Below are positions 14,901 through 23,877 of a DNA stretch of 58,687 bases, one piece after another. Location: contig JAOARE010000042.1 in assembly GCA_025210695.1 (NCBI GenBank), positions 1 through 58,687 on the forward strand, in the 5' to 3' direction. A program made the translations under genes and the position numbers. The notes under the pieces are model-generated. The model worked only from the letters and a program-made list of their open reading frames with translations. It searched no databases and was not told the DNA's origin. Origin of the DNA: Rickettsiales bacterium. Its GTDB lineage: Bacteria; Pseudomonadota; Alphaproteobacteria; Rickettsiales; CANDYO01. Position 1 is the first letter of the stretch, and every line of letters starts with the position of its first letter.

Positions 14901-16613
14901 TTTCCACAAATAAGTAAAAAAATAAGAACGAAACTTCGCAATAAAGATACCACCGCTGAGCAAACTGAACTCCTTACAAAAGTTCTTGTAGAGCAATTAA
15001 ATGAATCCCCTCCTATAAATGAAAAAGTATTGCAATATCTTCATGATAAAAACCTTGAAGAACTTGAAAATTTATTACGGAATGCACATCAATATGACAT
15101 TTCTAAAGAGATATTAGACGCTAATAATGACCTGGCTAAATATATATATCTTACAGCTCCTAAATATGAAGCTAGAAATCATTTAGAAGTTAGCAAACTT
15201 GTTGGCATAGCCTTAGAAGAAGGCGATGACCAAATGTTGCGTAAAATTGTTAGTAATATTATAAATGAAGCTAAAACAGTATCTACTCAAGAAGATCAAC
15301 AGAATAAACTACTATCTATTGAATTATTACAATCTTTACATAAAAAAAACAAATTAGAGAAACTATTCGAAACAAAAGACGAAAAAACATTAGAAATTCT
15401 CAAGAATCAGGTTGTAAATAATATATTAGAGAGCAAACAAGACATAGATCCTAACCTAATCTGTGATGTTCTAAAGAACACTCAAGGGGTTGATAATGAC
15501 AAACTTGCTAAAATTGCCAATATTGTATTAAACGATAAAAAGAAAATAGGGAAGCTTTCTAAAGAAAATATTGAAATTCTGGCACCTCATTATAATTCTT
15601 TAAAACATAATCCCCTATTTTTGAAAGAATTAATAGATATCCATGATACAAGCTTTGAACCAAATTCTATCAGGAGAGTATTTTCCGAAGGAAAAACAAT
15701 CACTGATGACAATGTAATAGACATGCGAAATAAAATTCTTGCATCAATGACTGGTGGTTCTGCAGAACTATCTTTACCTGAAGAGTTTGATAAAAGTTTA
15801 AAGAAATATCTAAAAACAAAACGTAGTGTATTTAAAGCATTCTTTAGAGATCAAGATGCAAAAATTACAAAAAGAATTGGAGAATTAGACAGAGGGTCTA
15901 ATTACTTTAAGGCTATAATGAGTGAATGGGAAGACGACCCTGAGCAAAAAAAGACAATGCGTGAGAAATTCATGTCAATATTTGGCTTCTCTAAAGAAAA
16001 AGAAAAGACTTTAACTTTGGACACTATAGATAGTAAAGAAGATATTCATAGAGTTCTAAAAGATGCTGCTGCTCAAAAAGAAATCGATCCTGCTTTGGCT
16101 ACTAAAATCTTCCATAAAGCTATGCAATTAACTTTGGACACTATAGATAGTAAAGAAGATATTCATAGAGTTCTAAAAGATGCTGCTCAAAAAGAAATCG
16201 ATCCTGCTCAAAAAGAAATCGATCCTGCTTTGGCTACTAAAATCTTCCATAAAGCTATGCAATTAGATGCATATTTAGACGAAGATGTCAAAGAAAGTAT
16301 AAAAAAATTAGCAGAAATTGCATATAAAAACAGAGAAACTGGAGACTCTCCACAACTTACTAATGAATATATTGATATACTCTATCTAAGCGACCCTAGC
16401 GATAAATTTTACAAACAAGCAAAAGCTGAATTACAAACTGCCGCTGCTCCTACTCCAACTGAAGAAGCGAAAGAAAAAGTAAAACGAGATGGTATCATTA
16501 AACGTATAAGAAAAGCCTGTAAGAATCAATTAGATAAAGAGAATACTTCTGGACTAATAAAAAGACTAAGCGAAAGCACGAAAAAGAAAACTAACCGAGG
16601 TGCAAGAACTTAG
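11973..16613 (+). CDS. Giant helical ankyrin-like protein, candidate effector
   Basis: A 1546-residue, lysine- and glutamate-rich, mostly helical protein with no signal peptide or membrane segment. Ankyrin-like units are visible near the N terminus: EDIQFLLEAGADPTKEN (about residue 110) and DNIKFLIEKGANPFLKL (about residue 172). Residues about 710-860 are strongly charged heptad-like coiled coil (KQEELRAKEDRLEKELKEL). A tandem duplication occupies residues about 1347-1430. The C terminus is basic (STKKKTNRGART). I recognise no enzymatic domain. In Rickettsiales, large ankyrin/coiled-coil proteins are often type IV effectors, so secretion is a reasonable inference but unproven. Its last 23 bases overlap recF, which runs towards it. 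Confidence 0.85.
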   Translation: MKFFSKEKKVSDDLTAELQQFEELAKKNDPNAVSIIQNILARNQELDPYAKKAGGSSLFERTFDNGDLKSLYKMYQHKPDRIYKSLLDTLASEKLLEEMQKPSPSIEDIQFLLEAGADPTKENTEKQSALTIANEKNKIELLHIMSPYISSNEAPFYVQNATQQALFKEASEKADHDNIKFLIEKGANPFLKLPDTREADRILEEKVEEKSPNTEELKNVLNEHDKNSKNAKKISAFDILAENPDNLKPLHLMYQKLPKELEQDRQSYSETLTDLVKHKLQQNLINQELNKTNNDNKISFTQFNQIVAEAEESKLPKISEYAAELMAPHFHKVLKKELTYDAEHYYQDNPGVLPFEQLLEKIDEHKATSLKKSPSIEIASAEEYKKYMLSNTKAIINEYADTSADNKYNFLKKQNPDLNDQELLDKFIHKEMQQDIFHANNPNKILEETVTELVGPENLEQLKRATKREILTESQITKAIEQQNEALHVQKVEAFLDRAPLLTNDSYYIQGPRLINLALKNVNSNPQLLRKTIENIKEQNQNNPSIIENMVNKIVTHSNDLESPAEALKLHSVLRETGVSLPNDYKLGQLSKEEFEALQTLTTLTKDRAKFLEGNFSAEEMKQLYNTVSKLSLKKLPTNISGDIISLIEKSTKYYFKKEIKTFQNIVRTIEDMVEVSENSSLMLAIYATETPEILRNHLTHIAVNDIISAKEKSPTKLHKKKMADHENEFSLKQEELRAKEDRLEKELKELPPAIQPSNLMTIDASKVTSPDQLELYSEKRKKAIDEKQTELLQARDNIDKLSNNFHAKKLELEKDLKGKELSSKQKEYDDKLKQFHQFLSQKPILKDAPTPNGDLLSSHVLEVAIENIDRKPEMINQVVTLFKEQYKQTIMEKLEDYRKHVLRDYPDQQKQLTASEKRDINKYLDKVVSLIKNHYNPNSVDGNARLTQELVDLSTKHEEFEEFTKDIKKDITTPNFPQISKKIRTKLRNKDTTAEQTELLTKVLVEQLNESPPINEKVLQYLHDKNLEELENLLRNAHQYDISKEILDANNDLAKYIYLTAPKYEARNHLEVSKLVGIALEEGDDQMLRKIVSNIINEAKTVSTQEDQQNKLLSIELLQSLHKKNKLEKLFETKDEKTLEILKNQVVNNILESKQDIDPNLICDVLKNTQGVDNDKLAKIANIVLNDKKKIGKLSKENIEILAPHYNSLKHNPLFLKELIDIHDTSFEPNSIRRVFSEGKTITDDNVIDMRNKILASMTGGSAELSLPEEFDKSLKKYLKTKRSVFKAFFRDQDAKITKRIGELDRGSNYFKAIMSEWEDDPEQKKTMREKFMSIFGFSKEKEKTLTLDTIDSKEDIHRVLKDAAAQKEIDPALATKIFHKAMQLTLDTIDSKEDIHRVLKDAAQKEIDPAQKEIDPALATKIFHKAMQLDAYLDEDVKESIKKLAEIAYKNRETGDSPQLTNEYIDILYLSDPSDKFYKQAKAELQTAAAPTPTEEAKEKVKRDGIIKRIRKACKNQLDKENTSGLIKRLSESTKKKTNRGART
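16011..16262 (+). repeat. Near-perfect in-gene tandem duplication, with a nested smaller one
   Basis: Copy 1 (16011-16127, 117 bases) starts TTAACTTTGGACACTATAGA and is repeated from 16128 almost base for base. Copy 2 differs by lacking one GCT triplet and by an internal repeat of the 21-base unit CAAAAAGAAATCGATCCTGC+T. All changes are multiples of three, so the frame of the giant protein stays open. The identity at DNA level points to a recent event. Confidence 0.95.
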
Positions 16614-17679
16614 CTTTATCCTTTATCTTTTCAAAAGACTTAGGATTAATTCCAGTGAGCCAACTTTGTGCACCAATAGATAATATCTGTTCAAATAGCA
16701 AGCTTCTATTTGTTTCATCTAAATGGGAAATAATTTCATCCAATAGCAATAAAGGAATTATCTTATTTTTCTCAATTAAGGCATAAACTTGAGCTAATAT
16801 TATATTAAGCAATAAAGCCTTTTGTTCACCTGTAGAACAAAATTTTGCTGACATATTCTTCTTGGTATATATAACTTCCAAATCAAATAAATGGGGCCCA
16901 AGATTGGTTCTTCCAGAGGCGCCATCAAGCCCTCTATTCTTCTTCAATCTCATTAAAAAATCCGCTGGTATTGGCTCATTCACAAGCTCTAGTATTGCTT
17001 TAGGAAATGGAGTTTCATTAATTTCAATTGCTTTATTTAACAGCCCCAAAGTTTTCATCCTGGCATCACTAATTTCTCCTCCCTCATTCCACATATTCTG
17101 CTCTAATGCACTCAGCCAATAATCATCATTCTGTTGATTCTTTAAGAGTCTTAATCTTTCTCTCATAAATTTATCATATTTGCTAATATTAGAACTATGC
17201 TGCGGAAAGAAATTATTTACTACTTGATCAAAAAAACTACGTCTATTACTGCTAGAACCAATAAATAATTGTTGCATTGGAGGAGTTAGCCAAACCACAT
17301 TTATAATTTCAGATAATTCAGTTTTTTTCTTTATGGGCTGACCATCTATATGAATTACTCTAGTATCTCTTATACTATTAGGCTTGACTAAACGTTGAGT
17401 ATGAATCTCTTTTAGGCCATATATACTTCTTATTTGAGCATTTATTTGCCACATATGATCTGCATTAGACTGATTATTAAAATCAGATATCTTAGCTCCT
17501 CTAATACCTTTAGAATGAGTAAGCAAAGATATAGCCTCCAAGATATTAGTTTTGCCTATACCATTCCTGCCAGTTAGAACAACAGATTCTGTTCCCAACT
17601 CTAAAAACTTTATTCTATTATGATTACGGAAATTATATAATTCTATGGATTGAAGTGACGTCTGAAAAACATCGCTCAT
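16591..17679 (-). CDS. recF: DNA replication and repair protein RecF
   Basis: A 362-residue SMC-like ATPase that binds DNA at ssDNA gaps and helps RecO and RecR load RecA. The Walker A is GRNGIGKT (residues 37-44) following the typical YNFRNH element. The ABC signature region is CSTGEQKALLLNIILAQ, and Walker B is LLLLDEIISHLD near the C terminus. The start ATG at 17679 is 6 bases after mipZ, suggesting one minus-strand transcript trhO-mipZ-recF. The 3' end overlaps the converging ankyrin-like gene by 23 bases. RecF is often beside dnaA/dnaN; here it is not. Confidence 0.95.
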   Translation of the reverse strand: MSDVFQTSLQSIELYNFRNHNRIKFLELGTESVVLTGRNGIGKTNILEAISLLTHSKGIRGAKISDFNNQSNADHMWQINAQIRSIYGLKEIHTQRLVKPNSIRDTRVIHIDGQPIKKKTELSEIINVVWLTPPMQQLFIGSSSNRRSFFDQVVNNFFPQHSSNISKYDKFMRERLRLLKNQQNDDYWLSALEQNMWNEGGEISDARMKTLGLLNKAIEINETPFPKAILELVNEPIPADFLMRLKKNRGLDGASGRTNLGPHLFDLEVIYTKKNMSAKFCSTGEQKALLLNIILAQVYALIEKNKIIPLLLLDEIISHLDETNRSLLFEQILSIGAQSWLTGINPKSFEKIKDKAKFLHLG

Positions 17680-17685
17680 TTTAGG

Positions 17686-18540
17686 CTACCCTAATTCTTC
17701 AAGAGCCAACAAAGCTTCATTTATATTCTTTATATTAAGTTGATGTAATAAATTATTCAATTCTTGTTTAGCTGCTATATGAGATAAACTTAAACTAACT
17801 TCCATCACACCTTTCTTCACGTCAAGTAAGGTTAAACCATGCAAAAACAATTCTCTATAAATAACCCTTTCATTAAAACCAGAAGCAACTTTAAAGCCCA
17901 GTCTTGCTGAAAGTTTATCTAACACATTAGACATTTTACGTTTGTTTTTAGCATCTAAAGCACTAAGACGATTACGCAACACAACCCAGTTAATTTCTCC
18001 TCTGGAGCGCTTAGCTTTTTCCATCTTTTGCTCCCAAATGGCCTGAGCATAAAAACTTGGTCGAATAATTTTAAATGTATCTGCCTCAATCTGAGCAATA
18101 ACATCCAAATCTAAAAAACTATCATTAATAGGAGTGATAATAGTATCGGCTATTGAATGAGCATAATTAGAAAGATAAGTATTACTACCCGGTGTATCAA
18201 TAATTAAAAAGTCAGGAATATCTTCAGAGGATAACTCTGCTTCAACCAATTTTTTTAGTTGTTGATGATCTTGAATTCTTCTTTGTTCAACTTCACGGTC
18301 TGTAGATTCTTCTAAAGTAAAATGTTTAGGAATTTTGAGATCCACAGCATGTTTTTTTATATGTTGGGCTCTATTCTCTAAATATCTAGACAAAGATTTT
18401 TGTCTACAATCAGCGTCAACTGACGTTACTTTAAAACCTAGATGCAATAAAGAAGCTATAAGATGCATTGAAGTGGTTGTCTTACCTGCTCCACCTTTTT
18501 CGTTACCAATAACAATAATGTGAGTGTTGTTATTCTCCAT
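17686..18540 (-). CDS. mipZ: Division-plane positioning ATPase MipZ
   Basis: A ParA/MinD-superfamily ATPase of about 284 residues. In Caulobacter, MipZ binds ParB at the poles and forms a gradient that keeps FtsZ at midcell. The deviant Walker A is NEKGGAGKTT (residues 13-22), the switch contains DADCRQKSLSRYLENR, close to the DLRQ...FENR of MipZ and unlike ParA or MinD, and FLIIDTPG is Walker B. GLTLLDV near the end is also MipZ-like. I chose the ATG at 18540 because it places the P-loop at the family's usual distance from the N terminus. An in-frame ATG at 18552 would add four residues. The 5' end overlaps trhO. Confidence 0.88.
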   Translation of the reverse strand: MENNNTHIIVIGNEKGGAGKTTTSMHLIASLLHLGFKVTSVDADCRQKSLSRYLENRAQHIKKHAVDLKIPKHFTLEESTDREVEQRRIQDHQQLKKLVEAELSSEDIPDFLIIDTPGSNTYLSNYAHSIADTIITPINDSFLDLDVIAQIEADTFKIIRPSFYAQAIWEQKMEKAKRSRGEINWVVLRNRLSALDAKNKRKMSNVLDKLSARLGFKVASGFNERVIYRELFLHGLTLLDVKKGVMEVSLSLSHIAAKQELNNLLHQLNIKNINEALLALEELG

Positions 18541-19375
18541 GACGATCAACACATTTTATGCAAGTCATCTGATCAGCCATAGCAGATCTACGTATATCAT
18601 CAGTATCCATATCTTTATCACATTTTATGCAATGAGGATGATCAGCGTCTAACTTTTTATCTAAAGACACTCTTTCATCAAATACAAAGCAACTACCATG
18701 CCAAGCTTTTGCTTCAGTATCCTCAAAATATTTTAAAATACCTCCTTCAAGATGATATACATTATTGAATCCTTGAGATTTCATATAAGCTGTGGATTTC
18801 TCACAACGTATTCCACCAGTACAAAACATAGCAATCTTTTTGTTTTTATCCACATCGCTTAAGTTTTCTTTTACCCATCTAGGAAATTGTCTGAAAGTAT
18901 CAGTTTTAGGATCAACAGCTCTATCAAAGCTTCCAAGCAATGTTTCATATTTATTACGAGTATCTATAACAAGAACATCTTCCTTAGCAATAAACTCATC
19001 CCATTCTTGTGGTTTTATATATTCACCTTTTAAATTATCTACATCTAAATCTTCAACTCCAAGAGCAACTATTTCTTTCTTTAGTCTTACTTTCATTTTC
19101 TCAAAAGGAAACCCTTCATTAAAGCTCTCTTTATAGACTAAATTATTAATTCCAATCTCTTCTTTTAAATATTTATATAAATTATTTATTCCTTCTCTTG
19201 AACCTGAAATAGTAGAATTTATACCTTCTTTTGCTAATAATATTGTACCTTTAAGGCCTTGATTATTACAAAAAGATAGTAAAGGATCTTTCATGTTCTC
19301 AAAGTTGGGGAAATTAAAAAAATGATAAAATGCTGTAATAACAATCGTCTCTTTAGATTCCATGTCTTTATCCAC
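18530..19375 (-). CDS. trhO: tRNA uridine-34 5-hydroxylase TrhO (rhodanese family, UPF0176)
   Basis: A 281-residue protein with the TrhO layout: an N-terminal acylphosphatase-like domain (GTILLAKEGINSTISGS), a rhodanese domain with the active-site loop FCTGGIRCEK (about residue 183), then the TrhO-specific CFVFDERVSLDKK. The family hydroxylates uridine 34 of some tRNAs in an oxygen-dependent way. The C-terminal tail has two CxxC-type pairs (CIKCD and CIKC) that may bind metal. It is the first gene of the minus-strand trhO-mipZ-recF group and overlaps mipZ. Confidence 0.93.
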   Translation of the reverse strand: MDKDMESKETIVITAFYHFFNFPNFENMKDPLLSFCNNQGLKGTILLAKEGINSTISGSREGINNLYKYLKEEIGINNLVYKESFNEGFPFEKMKVRLKKEIVALGVEDLDVDNLKGEYIKPQEWDEFIAKEDVLVIDTRNKYETLLGSFDRAVDPKTDTFRQFPRWVKENLSDVDKNKKIAMFCTGGIRCEKSTAYMKSQGFNNVYHLEGGILKYFEDTEAKAWHGSCFVFDERVSLDKKLDADHPHCIKCDKDMDTDDIRRSAMADQMTCIKCVDRHGE

Positions 19376-19506
19376 TACTTAATACTAGTTATAAGTTTAT
19401 ATTTTTTAAAATCAATATATTTTATTGTCACTAATTAGTCAATATTAGTTCTTTGTCAATCTTCAAAAGGATTGTGCTTTTCTTAATTACATTTTTTACC
19501 TCTATA

Positions 19507-22500
19507 TCACTCTTCTTTGTCAGAAGAGTTAGAATCAGAAGTTTTTTTATTATTGTTACTTGCTTTTTTTCCTCTCATTTTATTAATAGCAGCCTTTGTT
19601 CTAGCAGCAAGTGAAGCTGGAACACCAACAGCAGCTGTAGCGTCTGCCGCCGCATGTCCTACGACTACTGCTGCCCCTACGGCATAAGGTGCCGCTGTTA
19701 CCATAGCCGCACCTTTTATCATTTTACTTCTTAGTGCTTTATATCCCTTCTCATCCTTAACAAGTCCTGTACCTGTTGCAATACTCTTCATTCTATTATC
19801 CATTCCTGAGAAAGGATTAAGCCCCATACCTGAAGCTTTCGCCCCTGGAGTAGAAATTCCATCTCCTCCAGTTATAGCCTTACAAACCTGTCCAGAAATT
19901 TTACCAGTATAAAGTTCCATCACAGTGGTTACCATACAGTAAATAATAGCTAATGGAATGGACATCACTGCATGAGTAGCCGGGCTATTCACATTATCAT
20001 CTCCCCAAGCAGTAAACCAACTAATACAGAATAAAGTAGTTGTTCCAACTTGTGGATAACCAGGAATTGCAAAAGTAATTGGTATTGCACATTTATAACA
20101 CACATAATAATTAAATATACTATCTAAAAGTGTAGCTAACATCCCATTAATTATTATTAGACCTATGAGCAAAAGAACTGGCTGTATTGCAAATCTTACC
20201 ATCAACCTAAACCAAGCTGTAAATAAATATTTAGTTTTATCAAATAACAGAAATGCTAAATATATAGGCGCCACAGCCATACCTATTCCTAACCCTATTA
20301 AAGATATCATATAAACTAAAAATGACTGGAAGAACGCTACTATAAACGAAATAGTGCCATATAATATCAGGAAGAATACCACAAGGCCCAGTAATCCTTG
20401 GACCATCATTCCCATTAACTTATAATAAGTTGTTTCATCAAGAAGAAGAACATTCATATTCTGATTTAAAAATCTAAATGGATTATCAATGGGAGCACCA
20501 GTTGCATTAGCAATTATGGTATTAGCCATAGTACTAAATCCTTGAAATAAATAGGTATTAAAGAATTCAAAACTACCTGGCTGAATTAAAACTGTAAGAG
20601 TTCCTATCTTTACTATTCTTATTACAAAATCTAACTTATCAGTCCTAATAAGACCAAATAAATACATCATTCCCCATATAATGATATATAAGTACAGCAT
20701 AGCTGTTATAATCTTAAGATATTTTGAACATTGCCATGATGAACCTCCATCAGAACATGTTAAATTTTTAAATATACGCTCTGAAGTAACATCAACAGTA
20801 TCTTTTATGTCTTCAATTAAACCAGTTGCCAAAGCATCAAATCCTTCTTTATAAGAAACCTTTCCAAAGGTAACATCGTAATATTGACTATTATTATCCC
20901 ATCTACCATCTGGGTCATCTATAAAGGTCCATACATTGCCACTAGACATGGCAGTATAAACTGTATCCATATAAGTTATGCTTTGTCCCGCAGGAACATT
21001 TAATATGGGAGAAAAATCTGTTGTAATTGTTGTTGAATTTGCTACATTAGGGTCACCATCACTAACCACTGCATGCATATATTCACCATTATCTGCCACC
21101 AGCGCTCCAGCACTAACATGCACAACATATCCGCCAACTAAATCATCATTACCGTAAGAAGTTTCTTCTAAAATATCTTGATTTATTTCCTCATTTTCAT
21201 ATTCTAAACTTACTATCTCTTCGTTATTATCATCAATATCGCCTTGTATAGCCACCGCTAAAGCCATATCTTCTTCAAGTAAGGACAAGGTCTCATCTAA
21301 ATCTTGTATAAAATTTTGGATGTCCTGATGAGTGGTTCCCGTGTCGTTAGTTACATAGCATTCGCTGCTCCAATTATCTACATACTCTTTTTTACTGGAA
21401 TCATAATAACTATTATTTGTACAGCCTGGAGCAGAAGTATCTAAATAGGTTGAACCATCTGGCTCAGTTATATTTTTTGATAAATCCTCTAAATCATCAC
21501 CAGCATCGATAATATCTTGAGCTTTATGTGCTGTATCTGATGAATCTTTATAATCCATCGCATCTATTGTAATCTTCCAACAAGTTTCCACCTCTGGATT
21601 GCCTGAATAATCTTGAATATCACTACCTAAAGTCATGAACATCTGTTGAATTCCCTCTTCTGCCGAAGGGAGTACACAGCCAGCATCATAGCCATCATCA
21701 GAATCATCAGAATCTGTTCCAGTATCAATCGTGTAATCAAATAATGTTACTATGTAATCTAATTGGTTCTTTATTGATTCATTCTGATCGGCTCCACCAC
21801 TGTCATCAATTAATCCAGCACTCAAAGTTTCAGCCTCTGCTCTTAAACTATCAATAACACTAGCATCACCAACTCCATTAGGATTATATGCATCAATTAA
21901 CTCTAACTGTAGAGTTAACTCATCATATAAATCATCATTCTGATCCTCTAAGTAACTGATGGTCTGATTATTTTCATCTATCTGGTCTAACTGACTTTGG
22001 TAATGTTCCTCATCAACTGTAGATTCGCCAAGAGGATTAATAATTTGTAAATTTAGCGTATCTCCTCTAGAGGCAAAACTAACTCCTCCTACGAAATCAG
22101 CTGTCTCGCCTTTGGTTTCATCAAAAGTTGCATACCCCCCCCTAAGATGAGTACATCCATCAGGGCAAGGGTTATCACTATCCGCCTTATTATCACAACC
22201 AGATGGACATACAATCCCCCCCTCCATTGCATATAATCTATATCCACCAGTATTCCAACAAGTGTCAGTTTCCCCCAATTGATTATATGAATAAGGCTCT
22301 TCAGCATAATCTTTACTATTACTTCTATCTCCACATTTTGGAGCGCTATGACTACCATCATCTCCATGACCATCACAATACCCATCTTTATCTGGAAGAT
22401 ATGGTGGGTTAGTATTATAAACATAGTAATCATTGGGGGGGTTGCCATCACAAATATATGGATAAGCATATATGCCAGGTTCATTATTTGGACAAGCATT

Positions 22501-23265
22501 ATAACTAATATAATTACCATCGGAGTCTGTATATCCAGATGAATAAGCATTTTCTTGAATTGTTGTGAAGTGAGCACAATCCCACTTCTCCCAATACCAA
22601 CAAGTTCCAAAGAAATCTTCAGCACAGCATTTATTCGCATAACATTCGCTTCTTGCATCATTACCAAAATAAAAATCTATTACATCTATATAATTGCAAT
22701 TTATTTCATCTCTCTGCCAACCAGTAGCCCAAGTCCATTTATTTGGTTTGCAACCATTATCTTCAATACAATAATCAAAGGTGCTAGTAGAACAATCAAC
22801 AGGAGTGCAGTAATCAGCGCTATTAGTGCCACAATCATCAATAATTACATTAATCTGTTGATTGAGAGCAAAATCAAAATATTCACCATCCTCATCTAAG
22901 ATTGGAGTAACATTGTCTTTAGTAGCTGGAATAATGAATTCTTTACCATCCCCCAAATTAGTATCATCTTCATAATCTGTGGCTATGATAATTTGTCCTG
23001 TGGCACTAATTTGAAAATCATCATCTTTACTAACATAAAAACCTGAATCAACCCACACTCCATAAGTTGAAGTATCTCCATCAGGATCTTGAGCGCTCAC
23101 AGAATAAACTTTTACAGTGGTTTCATTAACTTGCTTAATACCGTCTGAATCTGAATAAGCGTCTGAACTACTCCCTTCACACCAAGAGTCATTGTCATTA
23201 CAAGCAGAAACAACAAGCACCATCAATAATAAGAGAATAATTTTCTTAAATTTTATCACGCACAC
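19507..23265 (-). CDS. virB6: VirB6-family type IV secretion protein with a large Cys-rich N-terminal region
   Basis: A 1252-residue protein. The N terminus is a lipoprotein-type signal (hydrophobic IILLLLMVLVVSAC, lipobox VSAC, Cys22). Residues about 23-840 are acidic, rich in Asp, Asn, Tyr and Cys (for example CYANKCCAEDFFGTCWYWEK and CPSGCDNKADSDNPCPDGC), with a coiled-coil-like stretch near residue 420. Residues about 850-1110 hold the multi-spanning VirB6/TrbL core. The tail after residue 1120 is Ala/Lys rich. Rickettsiales carry several enlarged VirB6 paralogues that extend the inner-membrane VirB6. No other vir gene is adjacent; virB10/virB11 are 35 kb away. Confidence 0.88.
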   Translation of the reverse strand: MCVIKFKKIILLLLMVLVVSACNDNDSWCEGSSSDAYSDSDGIKQVNETTVKVYSVSAQDPDGDTSTYGVWVDSGFYVSKDDDFQISATGQIIIATDYEDDTNLGDGKEFIIPATKDNVTPILDEDGEYFDFALNQQINVIIDDCGTNSADYCTPVDCSTSTFDYCIEDNGCKPNKWTWATGWQRDEINCNYIDVIDFYFGNDARSECYANKCCAEDFFGTCWYWEKWDCAHFTTIQENAYSSGYTDSDGNYISYNACPNNEPGIYAYPYICDGNPPNDYYVYNTNPPYLPDKDGYCDGHGDDGSHSAPKCGDRSNSKDYAEEPYSYNQLGETDTCWNTGGYRLYAMEGGIVCPSGCDNKADSDNPCPDGCTHLRGGYATFDETKGETADFVGGVSFASRGDTLNLQIINPLGESTVDEEHYQSQLDQIDENNQTISYLEDQNDDLYDELTLQLELIDAYNPNGVGDASVIDSLRAEAETLSAGLIDDSGGADQNESIKNQLDYIVTLFDYTIDTGTDSDDSDDGYDAGCVLPSAEEGIQQMFMTLGSDIQDYSGNPEVETCWKITIDAMDYKDSSDTAHKAQDIIDAGDDLEDLSKNITEPDGSTYLDTSAPGCTNNSYYDSSKKEYVDNWSSECYVTNDTGTTHQDIQNFIQDLDETLSLLEEDMALAVAIQGDIDDNNEEIVSLEYENEEINQDILEETSYGNDDLVGGYVVHVSAGALVADNGEYMHAVVSDGDPNVANSTTITTDFSPILNVPAGQSITYMDTVYTAMSSGNVWTFIDDPDGRWDNNSQYYDVTFGKVSYKEGFDALATGLIEDIKDTVDVTSERIFKNLTCSDGGSSWQCSKYLKIITAMLYLYIIIWGMMYLFGLIRTDKLDFVIRIVKIGTLTVLIQPGSFEFFNTYLFQGFSTMANTIIANATGAPIDNPFRFLNQNMNVLLLDETTYYKLMGMMVQGLLGLVVFFLILYGTISFIVAFFQSFLVYMISLIGLGIGMAVAPIYLAFLLFDKTKYLFTAWFRLMVRFAIQPVLLLIGLIIINGMLATLLDSIFNYYVCYKCAIPITFAIPGYPQVGTTTLFCISWFTAWGDDNVNSPATHAVMSIPLAIIYCMVTTVMELYTGKISGQVCKAITGGDGISTPGAKASGMGLNPFSGMDNRMKSIATGTGLVKDEKGYKALRSKMIKGAAMVTAAPYAVGAAVVVGHAAADATAAVGVPASLAARTKAAINKMRGKKASNNNKKTSDSNSSDKEE

Positions 23266-23466
23266 AAGACATTAGATTAGATTTTCAATATAGACTATCC
23301 AAAATACAATCAAAAGTATAGATATTTTCTTTTAAGATAACAATTAGATGACATAATCTCTTCACTCAACCAGAAAGTATTAAAAAATATTTAAGTACGA
23401 ACACAATTTGTAAAGCATTTCAAAGTCCAAACCTCTCCATGGTTAGCTAAAGGTGGAAAGGAAGTT

Positions 23467-23823
23467 TTGGAAACATACCTAAAAAATCTCTTTGAAGATG
23501 CAGCAAATATTGAAAATTATCCGGCCGAAAAAATAAAAGCTATGTTATTAGACAATTTTCGTTCAGACAACACATTAGACCAAAAAGATTTCACAAGCAT
23601 AATAAAAAGTATAGGAACAAATGTAAATGATGTGATATTTACTTTCCAAGATGCAGTAAGAGAGCTCAATATTCATTCTGTATTTGGTAATACAATCGAA
23701 AATCCTGAGGATGCCCAAACGGCAGCAAATGGATTACTCGCAGATATACTCAATCAAGCTGATCATAAATATATCCTTTACGTAGCCATAATGACGGCAC
23801 TTCCTTTGATTAATTCCGAATAA
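23467..23823 (+). CDS. Hypothetical protein, 5' part of an interrupted reading frame
   Basis: 118 codons from a TTG start at 23467 to TAA at 23821. No ATG exists in this frame back to the previous in-frame stop at 23392, and TTG at 23467 is the only usual start codon. It follows GGAAAGGAAG, an acceptable but close ribosome-binding site. The product is acidic and helical with no recognised domain. After the TAA the same frame stays open for 18 codons and then continues into the next coding region, so the two probably derive from one gene of about 280 codons. Confidence 0.5.
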   Translation: METYLKNLFEDAANIENYPAEKIKAMLLDNFRSDNTLDQKDFTSIIKSIGTNVNDVIFTFQDAVRELNIHSVFGNTIENPEDAQTAANGLLADILNQADHKYILYVAIMTALPLINSE

Positions 23824-23877
23824 ATCGCCACTGAAGATAACTTAAACAACAATGCAACCGAATGGCATTCTTTATCT

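Noticed and set aside
22089..22667. 192-codon minus-strand frame inside virB6
   Set aside because: It is a different frame of the same strand inside a well-supported gene, has biased Met/Ile/Val content from codon shadow, and no start signal.
22203..22899. Three plus-strand frames opposite the Cys-rich part of virB6
   Set aside because: Antisense shadows of Asp/Asn/Tyr-rich coding sequence; no ribosome-binding sites and no recognisable domain.
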